Source: Curtobacterium sp. BH-2-1-1
GTDB taxonomy: Bacteria > Actinomycetota > Actinomycetes > Actinomycetales > Microbacteriaceae
Length of the DNA: 64,000 nt
Reading direction: 5' to 3'
Assembly (NCBI RefSeq): GCF_001806325.1
Contig: NZ_CP017580.1
Location: 1,736,001 to 1,800,000, forward strand
The notes beneath the pieces were generated by a model. The model was not told the origin of the DNA and ran no database searches. It saw only the letters and a list, made by a program, of their open reading frames with translations. How positions within the stretch are numbered: position 1 is the stretch's first letter; every line of letters begins with the position of its first letter. The position numbers and the translations under genes were made by a program. Below, piece after piece: positions 17,438 to 26,456 of the stretch.

Positions 17438-17947
17438 TCAGCGATACCGTCGGCTGTCCAGGTGTCCGAGGACCCGATCGGGATCTCGCCCTAATCGGAG
17501 CCAGTCACGGGGACTGAACGCTTGTCCGCCGTCCAACAGACCACCCTGCACTGTGCCCATGAAGCCACTCAGCACCGCAGCGGACATGCCAGCAGCTCGC
17601 TCACATATCTCGGGGACGAACGGGATCATGTCGTCTCCCGTGAACTGCCACCCTGGAAACAGCCGGAGGCCATCGACTGTGAATGCGTGGATTTCGTTCT
17701 CGCGAACCCGTCGCTCAAGTTCACCGCGGTCGATCGTCAACGCCTCGCAGACCTCAGATGTCTCCTGCGACGCCGCGATTAGCTGCACCAGAGACCATTT
17801 CACTGCGTTCGACACGCTCGCAGAGGCGTACGCGTTCGCCCGGGTCGATCGTTCCGCTGGGTCCGCATGCTCCCTACCGGTTACCGCTGGCCGACCGCCT
17901 GTCCGTTCGAACGCCTCGTCAGCGGGAGTGCACGGCAGATCAGTCAT
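17438..17947 (-). CDS. HTH DNA-binding protein, antitoxin-like
   Basis: A 169-residue protein. The middle (SLVQLIAASQETSEVCEALTIDRGELERRV) is a degenerate HTH followed by GLRLFPGWQF, and the end reads SPRDWLRLGRDPDRVLGHL. This HTH, PxWQF, then PRDWL--GxDPxxV layout matches small actinobacterial DNA-binding proteins related to Xre/MbcA/ParS-type antitoxins. The start at 17947 has AGGAG eight bases upstream, and the gene follows the stop of the AbiEi-like gene by 4 bp. No RES or similar toxin is adjacent. Confidence 0.6.
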   Translation of the reverse strand: MTDLPCTPADEAFERTGGRPAVTGREHADPAERSTRANAYASASVSNAVKWSLVQLIAASQETSEVCEALTIDRGELERRVRENEIHAFTVDGLRLFPGWQFTGDDMIPFVPEICERAAGMSAAVLSGFMGTVQGGLLDGGQAFSPRDWLRLGRDPDRVLGHLDSRRYR

Positions 17948-17951
17948 CTTT

Positions 17952-18887
17952 CTAGCTCCTGTACTCGTCGTACCAATCGCGAAGAACATCGGTATTCACC
18001 CAGTCAGGATGGCGCTCCCGTACGCGTCTCACGTGATCGGCGTTACTCCACCATTCGTCGCCGTACCGTCCGCGAGAGGGCCTGGGCCAACCCCCCACCA
18101 TCAGCATTAGGCGTTCATAGATCAGATCCGCGTTCCAGCGTTGGTCTGTCCACCCGTTCTTCTCCGCCACCACCCTCAGGTGGTACGTCAATAACTCGTA
18201 GCGGATCGGGTAGAGCCTCCACATTGCGTCGCGCAGCGCCACGGCAACGTTGTCGAGATCGCCCGTCGCGTCGTATGCCCAGGCGAGCGTGGCTTCCGGA
18301 CAGAGGTACGGGTAGCCGCCGACCCAGCGGACGTCGGGGCGATCGACTTCGCGGGTGATCACTTGGACGTCGTCGTCTGACCGCACGCCGGCGACTGCAA
18401 CGGGCACGAGAATCTCTGGGCCCCAGCTGATGTCGTCAAGTTCCCAACGAGCGCAGGCTCCTCCGCCGCCGATCACGGCGATTGCCCGGTCCGATCCACG
18501 ATCGCGAACTGTTCGCTGACGTAGCGTCAGTCGCGGTTCAAGAGCGAGCCATCTCGCCTCGGCTTCGAGCGCTTGATCGCCGATTGGAATCCGGTTAACT
18601 GCTACATGAACCCACACGTTCGAGCGCACGCTGAGGAGTTCCCCGACGTCCGTCAGCCGGCGGAGCCCCAGCTCAGCGGTCACCCAACCGTGGATCCGAG
18701 CAACCTGCTCACGCGTGACCAGGCCGTCCTGGTCAGCGGCGAGAGCGACCACTAGTGGCCGAATCTTGTCCGCGGCTTGACGGCGCTTCGCGCCCTGGGC
18801 ACGCACACCGAGGCGCAGCGGCCGCGAGCGAAGGCGCAGACTTGACGTCCCTCGCCGTGGGCGGGGCGCGTCGTTTGGATCGCTCAT
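17952..18887 (-). CDS. AbiEi-like winged-helix protein
   Basis: A 311-residue protein. After a basic Arg-rich tail, residues 45-90 (ALAADQDGLVTREQVARIHGW to SNVWVHVAV) match the N-terminal winged helix of AbiEi antitoxins, which repress type IV toxin-antitoxin operons. The C-terminal 220 residues are not the usual AbiEi domain: they include a Gly-rich strand (VIGGGGACARWE) and Trp-rich helices (YGDEWWSNADHVRRV). Start 18887 is the first ATG ahead of the basic tail. It is transcribed with the 169-residue protein, divergent from the phosphoesterase. Function unknown. Confidence 0.55.
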   Translation of the reverse strand: MSDPNDAPRPRRGTSSLRLRSRPLRLGVRAQGAKRRQAADKIRPLVVALAADQDGLVTREQVARIHGWVTAELGLRRLTDVGELLSVRSNVWVHVAVNRIPIGDQALEAEARWLALEPRLTLRQRTVRDRGSDRAIAVIGGGGACARWELDDISWGPEILVPVAVAGVRSDDDVQVITREVDRPDVRWVGGYPYLCPEATLAWAYDATGDLDNVAVALRDAMWRLYPIRYELLTYHLRVVAEKNGWTDQRWNADLIYERLMLMVGGWPRPSRGRYGDEWWSNADHVRRVRERHPDWVNTDVLRDWYDEYRS

Positions 18888-19121
18888 GCGGTGACCATAA
18901 GCCAAGACGGGGTGACACGGAATAGCGTCCGGCCGAATTGGTACAAAACTCAAGGCAATTGCGTACTCTGGTCGCGCGCGCATGCTTGAGTCACGCTTGC
19001 GTTCGTTGGGTGCAAATATGCGTACTTTGTTCGCGATCTCTGCCCCATCCGAGGGTCGGTCTTTCATTCGCGCTTCGAATGTGCCTATTCTGACGCTTTC
19101 CTCAATCGAGAGGAGTGGGCG

Positions 19122-19979
19122 ATGGCAAGGGAACCCGTAGGTGAGAATCGACGACTGGCCGAGCGCTTCGACGCCGACTCGGACGAGTGTCTGATCGTTA
19201 TCGCGGGCGACTGGCACTCGGACCTCGTGCACCTCACCGACAACGTTCCCCGGCTGCTAGACGAAGGCTTTTCGGCAACCGCAGCACGGCCCACGACCCT
19301 GCTGCACGTTGGCGACTTCAACATCACGAACGGCTCTCGCGCCAACAAGCAGTTCCTGCTTCGTGCGGCCGAACTAGCGTCCGAACGACAGATGCGGATC
19401 CTCATCACGCCCGGCAACCACGACAGCTGGTCCCGCCTGGAATCGAGATCTGACTTCGCGCGAAGCGAACCCACCCGCCTCCGCGATGGCGTCTGGGTGC
19501 TTCCACGCGGCTACCGGTTCCGCATCGGCGGTAAGACGATCCTCTCCTTCGGAGGTGCCGGTTCGATGTCCCGTCCCCCGAATAAGGAGGGACTGACCTG
19601 GTGGCGAAGCGAGATGCCGACCGACGCAGACGTGGATGCAAGCATCAGTCGAGGGCGCGCCGACATCGTGATCACTCACGAAGCGCCCCTCGGCGGCACT
19701 GTGCGCGTCGACCGAAAGCTCGCCACGTTCCCGCTCCGGAGCGCCGCCGACCGCGACTACACCGCGCTCGGGCGGGATCGCATCGCACGCCTCTGGCGCG
19801 GCGTCGCACCGACGCTCCTCTTCCACGGGCATCACCATCTTCAGGCCGAAGGACATCTCCACGACGGCCGCTCGGTGTACGCGCTCAACCAGAATGGCGA
19901 GCCCGGCAACCTCGTGTCGGTAGACCTCGAGACGATGCGAGTCCGGTGGCTAGACGGCGCGAGCCCGCTCGGAGGTTGA
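19122..19979 (+). CDS. Calcineurin-like metallophosphoesterase
   Basis: A 285-residue metal-dependent phosphoesterase with all blocks of the fold: GDWHSD (residues 29-34), LLHVGDFN, TPGNHDSW, ITHEAPLGG and FHGHHH. These bind two metals and hydrolyse phosphoesters; the substrate cannot be told from sequence. There is no signal peptide, so it is cytosolic. GAGAGGAG precedes the ATG. It is divergent from the AbiEi-like operon across a 234-bp AT-richer intergenic region that must hold both promoters. In accessory DNA such enzymes are sometimes defence nucleases (inference). Confidence 0.85.
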   Translation: MAREPVGENRRLAERFDADSDECLIVIAGDWHSDLVHLTDNVPRLLDEGFSATAARPTTLLHVGDFNITNGSRANKQFLLRAAELASERQMRILITPGNHDSWSRLESRSDFARSEPTRLRDGVWVLPRGYRFRIGGKTILSFGGAGSMSRPPNKEGLTWWRSEMPTDADVDASISRGRADIVITHEAPLGGTVRVDRKLATFPLRSAADRDYTALGRDRIARLWRGVAPTLLFHGHHHLQAEGHLHDGRSVYALNQNGEPGNLVSVDLETMRVRWLDGASPLGG

Positions 19980-20109
19980 AAGTGGGAATGGCGCATGCGA
20001 ATCGTTCCGCCCACCTGTGAGCAGCTCTGCTCTGTGTCGCTGATCTTGCTGCGGTCCGTGTCGGGTCAGGTGGTGCCGATGACGAGGGTGCTGCAGGCGG
20101 CTTCGACGA

Positions 20110-20315
20110 CGTTGTTGGTGATGACGTCGATCGGCCTCTCCCTCGTCGACGTCGCCGCGCACCTCGTTGCGGTCGATACCCGTTCCTGCACGGACGTCCA
20201 CGACACGATGTGTCCTGTCCTCGCCCGATGTCTTCAGGAGATCGACGACAAGATCGCCCGCCTGCAGCAGCTCCACGGGCGGTTGACGCAAGCGGAGCAG
20301 GACTTCGCGGAATGA
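20110..20315 (+). pseudogene. C-terminal remnant of a MerR-family regulator
   Basis: The reading frame ends with SIGLSLVDVAAHLVAVDTRSC, then TDVHDTMCPVLARCLQEIDDKIARLQQLHGRL. This is the shape of the effector half of heavy-metal MerR regulators: hinge helix, Cys loop, long dimer helix with I-x2-L repeats. The HTH half is missing upstream, where the frame loses family character. It is probably the relic of an earlier metal-resistance regulator at the edge of the arsenic island. Confidence 0.45.
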
Positions 20316-20413
20316 CCGGACTGTGACGAGCACTGCAGCGCGCATTGCGTCATCGCCGACGGCATCGGGGCAACTGCTTGGCGTTCCGGAGAAGGCAACC
20401 GCGCGGCCGAGGG

Positions 20414-20767
20414 TTAGCGCGTCGGTGCGGTGATGAGGCCCGCGAGGGTGTGGAGCGCGCCGGGGACGAGGGAGAAGTACGCCCAGGTACCGCGCTTTTC
20501 GCGGTGCAGGATCCCGGCATCGACGAGGACCTTGAGGTGGTGCGACACGGTCGGCTGCGACAGGCCGAGCGGTTCCTGCAGGTCACACACGCACGCCTCT
20601 GCCCCGTCGTGCGCGGCCACCATCGAGATCAGCCGGAGCCGTGCCGGGTCCGCGATCGCCTTGAGCGACTTCGCCAGGACCTCCGCGGACGCTTGATCCA
20701 TCGCCTCCGTCGTGACGGGCGAGCAGCACGCCGTGACGTCCTGGATAGGAAGCAGCTCGATTGTCAT
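20414..20767 (-). CDS. arsR: ArsR-family arsenite-responsive repressor
   Basis: A 117-residue winged-helix repressor, divergent from the arsenic operon. The recognition region is CVCDLQEPLGLSQPTVSHHLKVLVDAG, followed by the wing HREKRGTWAYFSL. Cysteines sit in an N-terminal pair (TACCSP) and in EACVCDL. This matches the Corynebacterium glutamicum ArsR type, where two N-terminal cysteines and one in the core bind As(III). Start 20767 is chosen because the paired cysteines need it. A dyad in the intergenic region is the likely operator. Confidence 0.92.
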   Translation of the reverse strand: MTIELLPIQDVTACCSPVTTEAMDQASAEVLAKSLKAIADPARLRLISMVAAHDGAEACVCDLQEPLGLSQPTVSHHLKVLVDAGILHREKRGTWAYFSLVPGALHTLAGLITAPTR

Positions 20768-20812
20768 GGGCTCATCCTCCCACGGACTTCGACACGCGTC
20801 TATATTTGCGTT

Positions 20813-20836
20813 CATCGATATCGACGTGCTTCGATG
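20813..20836. promoter_or_regulatory. Putative ArsR operator
   Basis: Between the divergent arsR and flavoprotein genes, CATCGA (20813-20818) and TCGATG (20831-20836) form an inverted repeat around TATCGACGTGCT. It lies next to an AT-rich TATATTTG that reads as a -10-like TATAGA towards arsR. This is the only strong dyad in the 116-bp region. Confidence 0.5.
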
Positions 20837-20883
20837 TACGCGCCGGATCTCGGCTCCCGCTCGATCCGTGAAGGACCAGCCTG

Positions 20884-22272
20884 ATGACTCACCTCCTCGC
20901 CGTCGGCGGCAGCGACGCCGGCATCGCCGCAGCGCTTCGGGCCCGTGAACTCGACCCGTCGACGGATGTGACGGTGGTGCTCGCGGACGAGTTCCCGAAC
21001 TTCTCCATCTGCGGCATCCCGTACTGGGTGTCCGGTGACGTCGCCACGGAAGCGTCCCTCGCGCACCGCACCCGCGCCGACCTGGAAGGCGCTGGCATGA
21101 CCGTCCGCTCCTCAACCTGGGCCTCCGCCGTCGACGTCGACCGCCGCCGCCTCACCGTGACCAGTCCCACCGGGGACGAGGAGATCTCCTACGACGAGCT
21201 GCTGATCGGCACGGGCGCTGAACCGGTCCGCCCGGCAGGGGTGCCGTTTGGAGAACCGGGCATCCACCTGCTGCACTCGATGACTGATGCGGAGCAGGTC
21301 GTCGCTGCCCTCGAGCTGCTGCCGGCGGGGAGCCGGGTGGCGGTGGTCGGTGCCGGCTACATCGGCCTGGAGATGACCGAAGGGCTCGTCGCCCGTGGGT
21401 TCGACACGACGCTGATCCAGCGTGGCCCGGAAGTGCTCTCTACCCTCGACCCGGAGCTCGGGTCCCTCGTCACCGCCGAGGTCCGCCGCCACGGCGCAAC
21501 CGTTCTGACCGGTTCCACCGTCACTGGGATTACGCCGGCAGGCGGTGGGCAGTGGCGCGTCGCCACCAGCTCCACGTCCGGTGACGCGGAGGGCACGTTC
21601 GCGCTCGTCGTCGTCTGTGTCGGGGTCCGCCCGGTCACGGGCCTTGCCGTCGCTACCGGCGTGCAGCTCGGGCAGGCCGGTGCGATCGTCGTCGACGAGT
21701 CCATGCGCACCGGGGTGCCGCACGTGTGGGCTGCCGGCGACTGCGTCGTCACCCACCACCGGCTCCTCGGCACTACCTGGTTGCCGCTCGGGACGACAGC
21801 GCACAAGCAGGGCCGGGTCGCCGGGGAGAACATGCTCGGCGGTTCGAAGACGTTCGCAGGTTCGGTGGGGACGCAGGTGGTGAAGGTGTTCGATCTCGTC
21901 GCCGCCCGCACCGGCCTCCGCCAGCACGAGACCGGCCCGCTCGAGGTGTCGCCGCTGACGCGGGTGACGGTGGCGGATGACCACAAGCGGTACTACCCGG
22001 GCGCCGTCCCGCTGACGATCAGCGTCACCGGCGACCAGGCCACCGGTCGGCTCCTCGGTGCGCAGATCGTCGGGCAGCGGACCGCGGAGATCAGCAAGCG
22101 TATCGACACGTTCGCCACCGCCGTCCACGCAGAACTCACCGTGGACGACGTCATCGATCTCGACCTCTCCTACACGCCGCCGCTCGGGTCCCCGTGGGAC
22201 GCCGTGCAGGTCGCCGCGCAGGGCTGGGAGCGCGCCGCCGCCGCAACGAACCAGGCTGCGGTGGGCGCCTGA
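20884..22272 (+). CDS. FAD-dependent pyridine nucleotide-disulfide oxidoreductase (CoA-disulfide reductase-like)
   Basis: A 462-residue flavoprotein. It has an N-terminal FAD site ([15 protein letters not shown]), then SICGIPYW with Cys43, the same position as the single active cysteine of CoA-disulfide reductases and NADH oxidases. The NAD site is [13 protein letters not shown], and VWAAGDC is the second FAD motif. A dimerisation domain with Tyr pairs closes it. In ars operons such enzymes probably keep thiols reduced for ArsC. It is the first gene of a six-gene operon; its stop overlaps the next start (TGATG). Confidence 0.85.
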   Translation: MTHLLAVGGSDAGIAAALRARELDPSTDVTVVLADEFPNFSICGIPYWVSGDVATEASLAHRTRADLEGAGMTVRSSTWASAVDVDRRRLTVTSPTGDEEISYDELLIGTGAEPVRPAGVPFGEPGIHLLHSMTDAEQVVAALELLPAGSRVAVVGAGYIGLEMTEGLVARGFDTTLIQRGPEVLSTLDPELGSLVTAEVRRHGATVLTGSTVTGITPAGGGQWRVATSSTSGDAEGTFALVVVCVGVRPVTGLAVATGVQLGQAGAIVVDESMRTGVPHVWAAGDCVVTHHRLLGTTWLPLGTTAHKQGRVAGENMLGGSKTFAGSVGTQVVKVFDLVAARTGLRQHETGPLEVSPLTRVTVADDHKRYYPGAVPLTISVTGDQATGRLLGAQIVGQRTAEISKRIDTFATAVHAELTVDDVIDLDLSYTPPLGSPWDAVQVAAQGWERAAAATNQAAVGA

Positions 22273-23675
22273 TGGTGATGGCTGTGGTCGCTGCGGCGAT
22301 CTTCGTCGCGACGCTCGTGGTGGTGATCTGGCAGCCCAAGGGCTTCCCGATCGGCTACACCGCGCTCATCGGCGCCGTCATCGCCCTCGCCACCACCGTC
22401 GTCGGCCTCTCCGACATCCCGACCGTGGTCGGGATCGTGTGGAACGCGACGCTGACGTTCGTCGCGGTGGTGCTGATCTCGTTGATCCTCGACGAGGCAG
22501 GGTTCTTCGAGTGGGCGGCTCTCCACGTCGCCCGTTGGGGCCGCGGCAACGGCCGGTTGCTGTTCGTCCTCATCGTGGGCCTCGGCGCCGTCATCGCCGC
22601 GGTGTTCGCCAACGACGGGGCCGCGCTGATCCTCACCCCGATCGTCGTCGGGATGCTCCGAGCCCTGAACATGCCGCAGAAGGCAGCGCTGGGGTTCATC
22701 CTCGCCACCGGGTTCATCGCGGACACCGGCAGTCTGCCGTTGGTGGTGTCGAACCTGGTCAACATCGTCTCCGCCGACTACTTCCACCTCGGCTTCGCCG
22801 AGTACGCCGCCGTCATGATCCCCGTCGGCATCGTCTCCGTCCTCGCGTCCCTCGGGATGCTGCTGGCCTACTTCGGCAAGAGCATCCCGAAGCGGTACGA
22901 CGTCCTCGCCCTCACCAGCCCGGCCGCCGCCGTGAAAGACCGGGCGACGTTCCGCGCCGGCTGGGTCGTCCTCGCGCTGCTGCTCGTCGGCTACTTCGCC
23001 GCCGACCCACTCGGTGTGCCCCTCGCGGCCGTCGCTGGCGTCGGGGCGGTCGTGATCGTGCTCGTTGCCGCCCGGCAGCCCGCGTTCCTCTTCGCCCGCG
23101 CCCAGGCCGCACCGGTCCTGGTCACCACCGGTGGCACCGCCACCGTCCGTGCCGCCGGTGGCGGTGCAGGGGCGCCGTCGGGGCGGGTGATTCCGGTGTG
23201 GAAGACGATCCGGGAGGCGCCGTGGCAGATCGTGCTGTTTTCCATCGGCATGTACCTCGTCGTCTACGGCCTCCAGAACCAGGGCCTCACCGACCACCTC
23301 GCGAAGCTGTTCGACGTGTTCGGTGACCGCGGGGTGCTCGTCACGGCGCTCGGCGTCGGGTTCACCATCGCGATCCTCGCGTCCCTGATGAACAACATGC
23401 CCACCGTCCTCATCGCCGCCCTCGCCATCGGCGGTGCCGGCGCGACCGGGCTCACGCACGAGGTGATGGTCTACGCCAACGTCATCGGCTCCGACCTCGG
23501 CCCGAAGATCACCCCCATCGGGTCCCTCGCGACCCTGCTGTGGTTGCACGTGCTGGAGAAGAAGGGCATCCACATCGGGTGGGGGCAGTACTTCCGCACC
23601 GGCATCGTCCTCACCGTCCCCGTCCTCGCCGTCACCCTCGCCGCCCTCGCCGGCTGGCTCACCCTCATCCACTGA
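22272..23675 (+). CDS. arsB: ArsB/NhaD-superfamily arsenite permease
   Basis: A 467-residue membrane protein with about 11-12 transmembrane segments, of the ion-transporter superfamily with ArsB and CitM. It exports arsenite made by the ArsC enzymes. Diagnostic half-repeat loops are visible: [14 protein letters not shown] with [13 protein letters not shown], and LMNNMPTVL with [17 protein letters not shown] Gly/Ala-rich cytoplasmic loop (around 285-305) separates the halves. ATG 22272 overlaps the upstream stop. Named arsB by function and context. Confidence 0.88.
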   Translation: MVMAVVAAAIFVATLVVVIWQPKGFPIGYTALIGAVIALATTVVGLSDIPTVVGIVWNATLTFVAVVLISLILDEAGFFEWAALHVARWGRGNGRLLFVLIVGLGAVIAAVFANDGAALILTPIVVGMLRALNMPQKAALGFILATGFIADTGSLPLVVSNLVNIVSADYFHLGFAEYAAVMIPVGIVSVLASLGMLLAYFGKSIPKRYDVLALTSPAAAVKDRATFRAGWVVLALLLVGYFAADPLGVPLAAVAGVGAVVIVLVAARQPAFLFARAQAAPVLVTTGGTATVRAAGGGAGAPSGRVIPVWKTIREAPWQIVLFSIGMYLVVYGLQNQGLTDHLAKLFDVFGDRGVLVTALGVGFTIAILASLMNNMPTVLIAALAIGGAGATGLTHEVMVYANVIGSDLGPKITPIGSLATLLWLHVLEKKGIHIGWGQYFRTGIVLTVPVLAVTLAALAGWLTLIH

Positions 23676-23695
23676 ACCCGAAAAGGCACACACCC

Positions 23696-24112
23696 ATGAG
23701 TGACAAGCCCACGATCCTGTTCGTCTGCGTCCACAACGCGGGACGCTCCCAGATGGCCGCCGGCTACGCCCAGGCCCTCGGCGGCGACCGCGTCGAGGTC
23801 CTCTCCGCCGGCAGTGCGCCGAAGGACCAGATCAACCCGATCGCGATCCAGGCGATGGCCGAAGACGGCGTCGACATCGCCGGCAACCAGCCGAAGATCC
23901 TCACCACCGACGCCGTCCGCGACTCCGACGCCGTCATCACCATGGGCTGCGGCGACGCCTGCCCGGTCTTCCCGGGCAAGCGGTACGAGGACTGGGACCT
24001 CACCGACCCCGCGGGCCGCGGCATCGAGGACGTCCGCCCCATCCGGGACGACATCAAGCACCGCGTCCAGACGCTCCTCGCCGAGCTGCTGCCCGCCGAA
24101 GCAACCGCGTAA
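23696..24112 (+). CDS. arsC: Thioredoxin-type arsenate reductase
   Basis: A 138-residue reductase of the low-molecular-weight phosphatase fold that turns arsenate into arsenite. The P-loop CVHNAGRSQ puts the nucleophile at Cys11, and a resolving pair MGCGDACP puts Cys85 and Cys89 in the place of the Staphylococcus aureus Cys82/Cys89 relay, so it should recycle through thioredoxin. It starts at ATG 23696 within a short gap of 20 bp after the permease. It differs in mechanism from the second ArsC of this operon. Confidence 0.93.
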   Translation: MSDKPTILFVCVHNAGRSQMAAGYAQALGGDRVEVLSAGSAPKDQINPIAIQAMAEDGVDIAGNQPKILTTDAVRDSDAVITMGCGDACPVFPGKRYEDWDLTDPAGRGIEDVRPIRDDIKHRVQTLLAELLPAEATA

Positions 24113-24132
24113 CGACCAGGAAGCCGCAGATC

Positions 24133-25527
24133 ATGACGCTCACCCTCACCGTCCCACCCCGGACCGACGCGGACCGCCTCACCGGACTCCCCGTCGCGGT
24201 CATCGGCGCCGGCCCCGTCGGCCTTGCCGCCGCCGCGCACCTCCTCGAGCGCGGCCTCGACGTCGTCGTCTACGAAGCTGGGCCGACCGTGGGGACGAGC
24301 GTCCGCGCCTGGGGACACACGCGGCTGTTCTCCCCGTGGCAGTACGTCATCGACCCTGCCGCGCAGCGTCTCCTGGAAGCCACCGGCTGGGAAGCGCCTC
24401 GGGCGTCGTCTCTGCCCACCGGCCAGGACCTCGTCGACACGTACCTGGCACCGCTGGCTGCGACCCCGCAGCTCGCCCCGGTGATCCATTACGGCACCCG
24501 CGTGGAAGCGTTGTCCCGGCAGGGCATGGATCGCACCCGTTCCACCGGCCGCGCCGACACCCCGTTCCTGCTCCGCCTCCACACCGCCGACGGTGCGCAG
24601 GACGTCACTGCGCGTGCGGTCGTCGACACGTCCGGCACCTACACGTCACCGAACCCGCTCACTGCTGCTGGGCTCGCACCCGCCGAGGATCTCGGCGACC
24701 GGGTCGTCCACGCACTGCCTGACGTCCTCGGTGCCGACCGTGCCCGGTTCACGGGGAAGCGGGTCCTCGTCGTCGGTGCCGGCCACTCCGCCGCCAACAC
24801 GCTCATCAAGCTCGCCAGCCTCGCGAAAAACGTGCCCGGCACAACGCTGCTGTGGGCTGTCCGGAACGCCGGCACCGCCCGGCTCGGCGCGGACGCCGCC
24901 GACGGGCTCGCCGCCCGCGGGCAGCTCGGTTCCACCGTCCACGGGCTCGTCGAGTCCGGTGAAGTGCAGCAGATCGCCTCGTTCGAGATCGACGACGTCC
25001 GACCCGACGGCGACCAGGTCACCGTCACCGGCCGCCGAGCTGGCGAGCCCTTCGCGGTGACGGTCGACGTGATCGTGAATGCGACCGGGTTCCGGCCCGA
25101 CCTCGACATGCTCCGTGAGATCCGCCTCGGCCTCGACGTCATCGTCGAAGCGCCCCGAGCCCTCGCGCCGCTGATCGACCCGAACCTGCACTCCTGCGGC
25201 TCCGTGCCCCCGCACGGTGTCGCTGAGCTGGCGCATCCGGAGCCGAACTTCTTCATCGCCGGGATGAAGTCCTACGGCCGCGCGCCCACGTTCCTACTTC
25301 TCACCGGCTACGAACAGGTCCGCTCGATCGCCGCGGAGCTGGCCGGTGATCATCAAGCCGCCCGAGACGTGCAGCTCGTGCTCCCCGAGACCGGCGTCTG
25401 CTCCACCGGCGTCGGCGGCTCGTCCTCCTGCGACGTCCCGGCAGCAACGGACCAGGCCGCCAGCGACTCGTCCTGTTGTGCAACGCCCGCCCCGGCCGTT
25501 CCCAGCAGCTCCTGCTGCACGAACTGA
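24133..25527 (+). CDS. arsO: ArsO-like flavin-dependent oxidoreductase with Cys-rich tail
   Basis: A 464-residue NAD(P)/FAD protein. The FAD loop is VIGAGPVGLAAAAHL (about 21-35), the second nucleotide loop VLVVGAGHSAANTLIKL, and VNATGFRPD ends the core. Flavin monooxygenase-like proteins of this layout occur in actinobacterial ars operons as ArsO, with uncertain reaction. The last 70 residues hold seven cysteines, including two CC pairs (SSCCATP, SSCCTN), and may bind As(III). It lies between the two arsC genes. Confidence 0.78.
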   Translation: MTLTLTVPPRTDADRLTGLPVAVIGAGPVGLAAAAHLLERGLDVVVYEAGPTVGTSVRAWGHTRLFSPWQYVIDPAAQRLLEATGWEAPRASSLPTGQDLVDTYLAPLAATPQLAPVIHYGTRVEALSRQGMDRTRSTGRADTPFLLRLHTADGAQDVTARAVVDTSGTYTSPNPLTAAGLAPAEDLGDRVVHALPDVLGADRARFTGKRVLVVGAGHSAANTLIKLASLAKNVPGTTLLWAVRNAGTARLGADAADGLAARGQLGSTVHGLVESGEVQQIASFEIDDVRPDGDQVTVTGRRAGEPFAVTVDVIVNATGFRPDLDMLREIRLGLDVIVEAPRALAPLIDPNLHSCGSVPPHGVAELAHPEPNFFIAGMKSYGRAPTFLLLTGYEQVRSIAAELAGDHQAARDVQLVLPETGVCSTGVGGSSSCDVPAATDQAASDSSCCATPAPAVPSSSCCTN

Positions 25528-25539
25528 ACCGGGCCCCGC

Positions 25540-25941
25540 ATGACCGACAAGCCCACCGTGCTGTTCATCTGCAAGCACAACGCCGGCCGCTCCCAACTCG
25601 GCGCCGCCCTCCTGGAACTCGGCGCCGACGACCGCTACACCGCCACCTCCGCCGGGATCAGCCCCGCTGACGAGGTGAACCCGTCGATCGCCGCAACCGT
25701 CGCCGAACTCGGCCTCGACATCAGCGGCCGCACCCCACGGAAGGTCACGCCGGACCTGCTTGATGAAGCCGACGTGGTCGTGCTGATGAAACCCGGGCTG
25801 GACCTGCCCGGAACGCCGAGCGGCCGAGTGTTGCAGTGGTCGTTCCCGGACCCGGACCCGGACTCCTGGTCCCCTGATGACGTCCGCCCCATGCGTGACG
25901 CCGTCGCCGCCCGCATCCAGGAGGAGCTACTGCACCCATGA
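25540..25941 (+). CDS. arsC: Mycothiol-type arsenate reductase
   Basis: A 133-residue low-molecular-weight phosphatase-fold protein with the P-loop CKHNAGRSQ (Cys11). No other cysteine is present, so the intramolecular relay of the first ArsC is impossible. This matches the single-cysteine ArsC1/ArsC2 enzymes of Corynebacterium, which form an arseno-mycothiol adduct and are reduced by mycoredoxin. DVRPMRDAV near the end carries the general acid Asp region. It overlaps arsN by ATGA. Having both enzyme types gives two electron routes. Confidence 0.88.
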   Translation: MTDKPTVLFICKHNAGRSQLGAALLELGADDRYTATSAGISPADEVNPSIAATVAELGLDISGRTPRKVTPDLLDEADVVVLMKPGLDLPGTPSGRVLQWSFPDPDPDSWSPDDVRPMRDAVAARIQEELLHP

Positions 25942-26456
25942 CTGACCCCTCGGTCACCGTCCGGTCGATGACCGCCGCAGACTGGACCTCCGTGGAGGCG
26001 ATCTACCGGGAAGGGATCGCCACCGGGAACGCAACGTTCGAGGCGGAACCGCCGACGTGGGAGGCGTTCGATGCGGGGAAGCTGCCCGAGCACCGGTTCG
26101 TCGCCGTCGACGGTGACGAGGTTCTCGGCTGGGTGGTGGTCTCCCCGACCTCTGCTCGGCCGGTGTACCGGGGCGTCGTCGAGCACTCCGTGTACGTCGG
26201 GGCCGCGGCGCGGGGCCGCGGCGTCGGACACGTCCTTCTCGACGCTCTCATCGAATCGACGGAAGCGGCCGGCATGTGGACCATCCAGTCCGGGATCTTC
26301 CCCGAGAACACCGCTTCCCGCACCCTTCATGCCCGCCACGGGTTCCGCGAACTCGGCACCCGAGAACGCATCGGCCTCATGACGTTCGGCCCGTGGGCCG
26401 GGCAGTGGCGCGACAACGTCCTCGTCGAACGCCGAAGCGACCGGGCTGGAACTTGA
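25938..26456 (+). CDS. arsN: ArsN-like GNAT N-acetyltransferase
   Basis: A 172-residue acetyltransferase close to phosphinothricin/arsinothricin acetyltransferases. Visible features are VRSMTAADWTSVEAIYREGIATGNATFE, SPTSARPVYRGVVEHSVYV, the acetyl-CoA loop ARGRGVGHVLL, and the C-terminal GFRELGTRERIG with GQWRDNVLVERR. ArsN enzymes acetylate the amino group of the arsenic antibiotic arsinothricin, and phosphinothricin more weakly. The ATGA overlap with the mycothiol-type arsC makes it the last gene of the arsenic operon. Substrate is inferred from family and context. Confidence 0.85.
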   Translation: MTDPSVTVRSMTAADWTSVEAIYREGIATGNATFEAEPPTWEAFDAGKLPEHRFVAVDGDEVLGWVVVSPTSARPVYRGVVEHSVYVGAAARGRGVGHVLLDALIESTEAAGMWTIQSGIFPENTASRTLHARHGFRELGTRERIGLMTFGPWAGQWRDNVLVERRSDRAGT

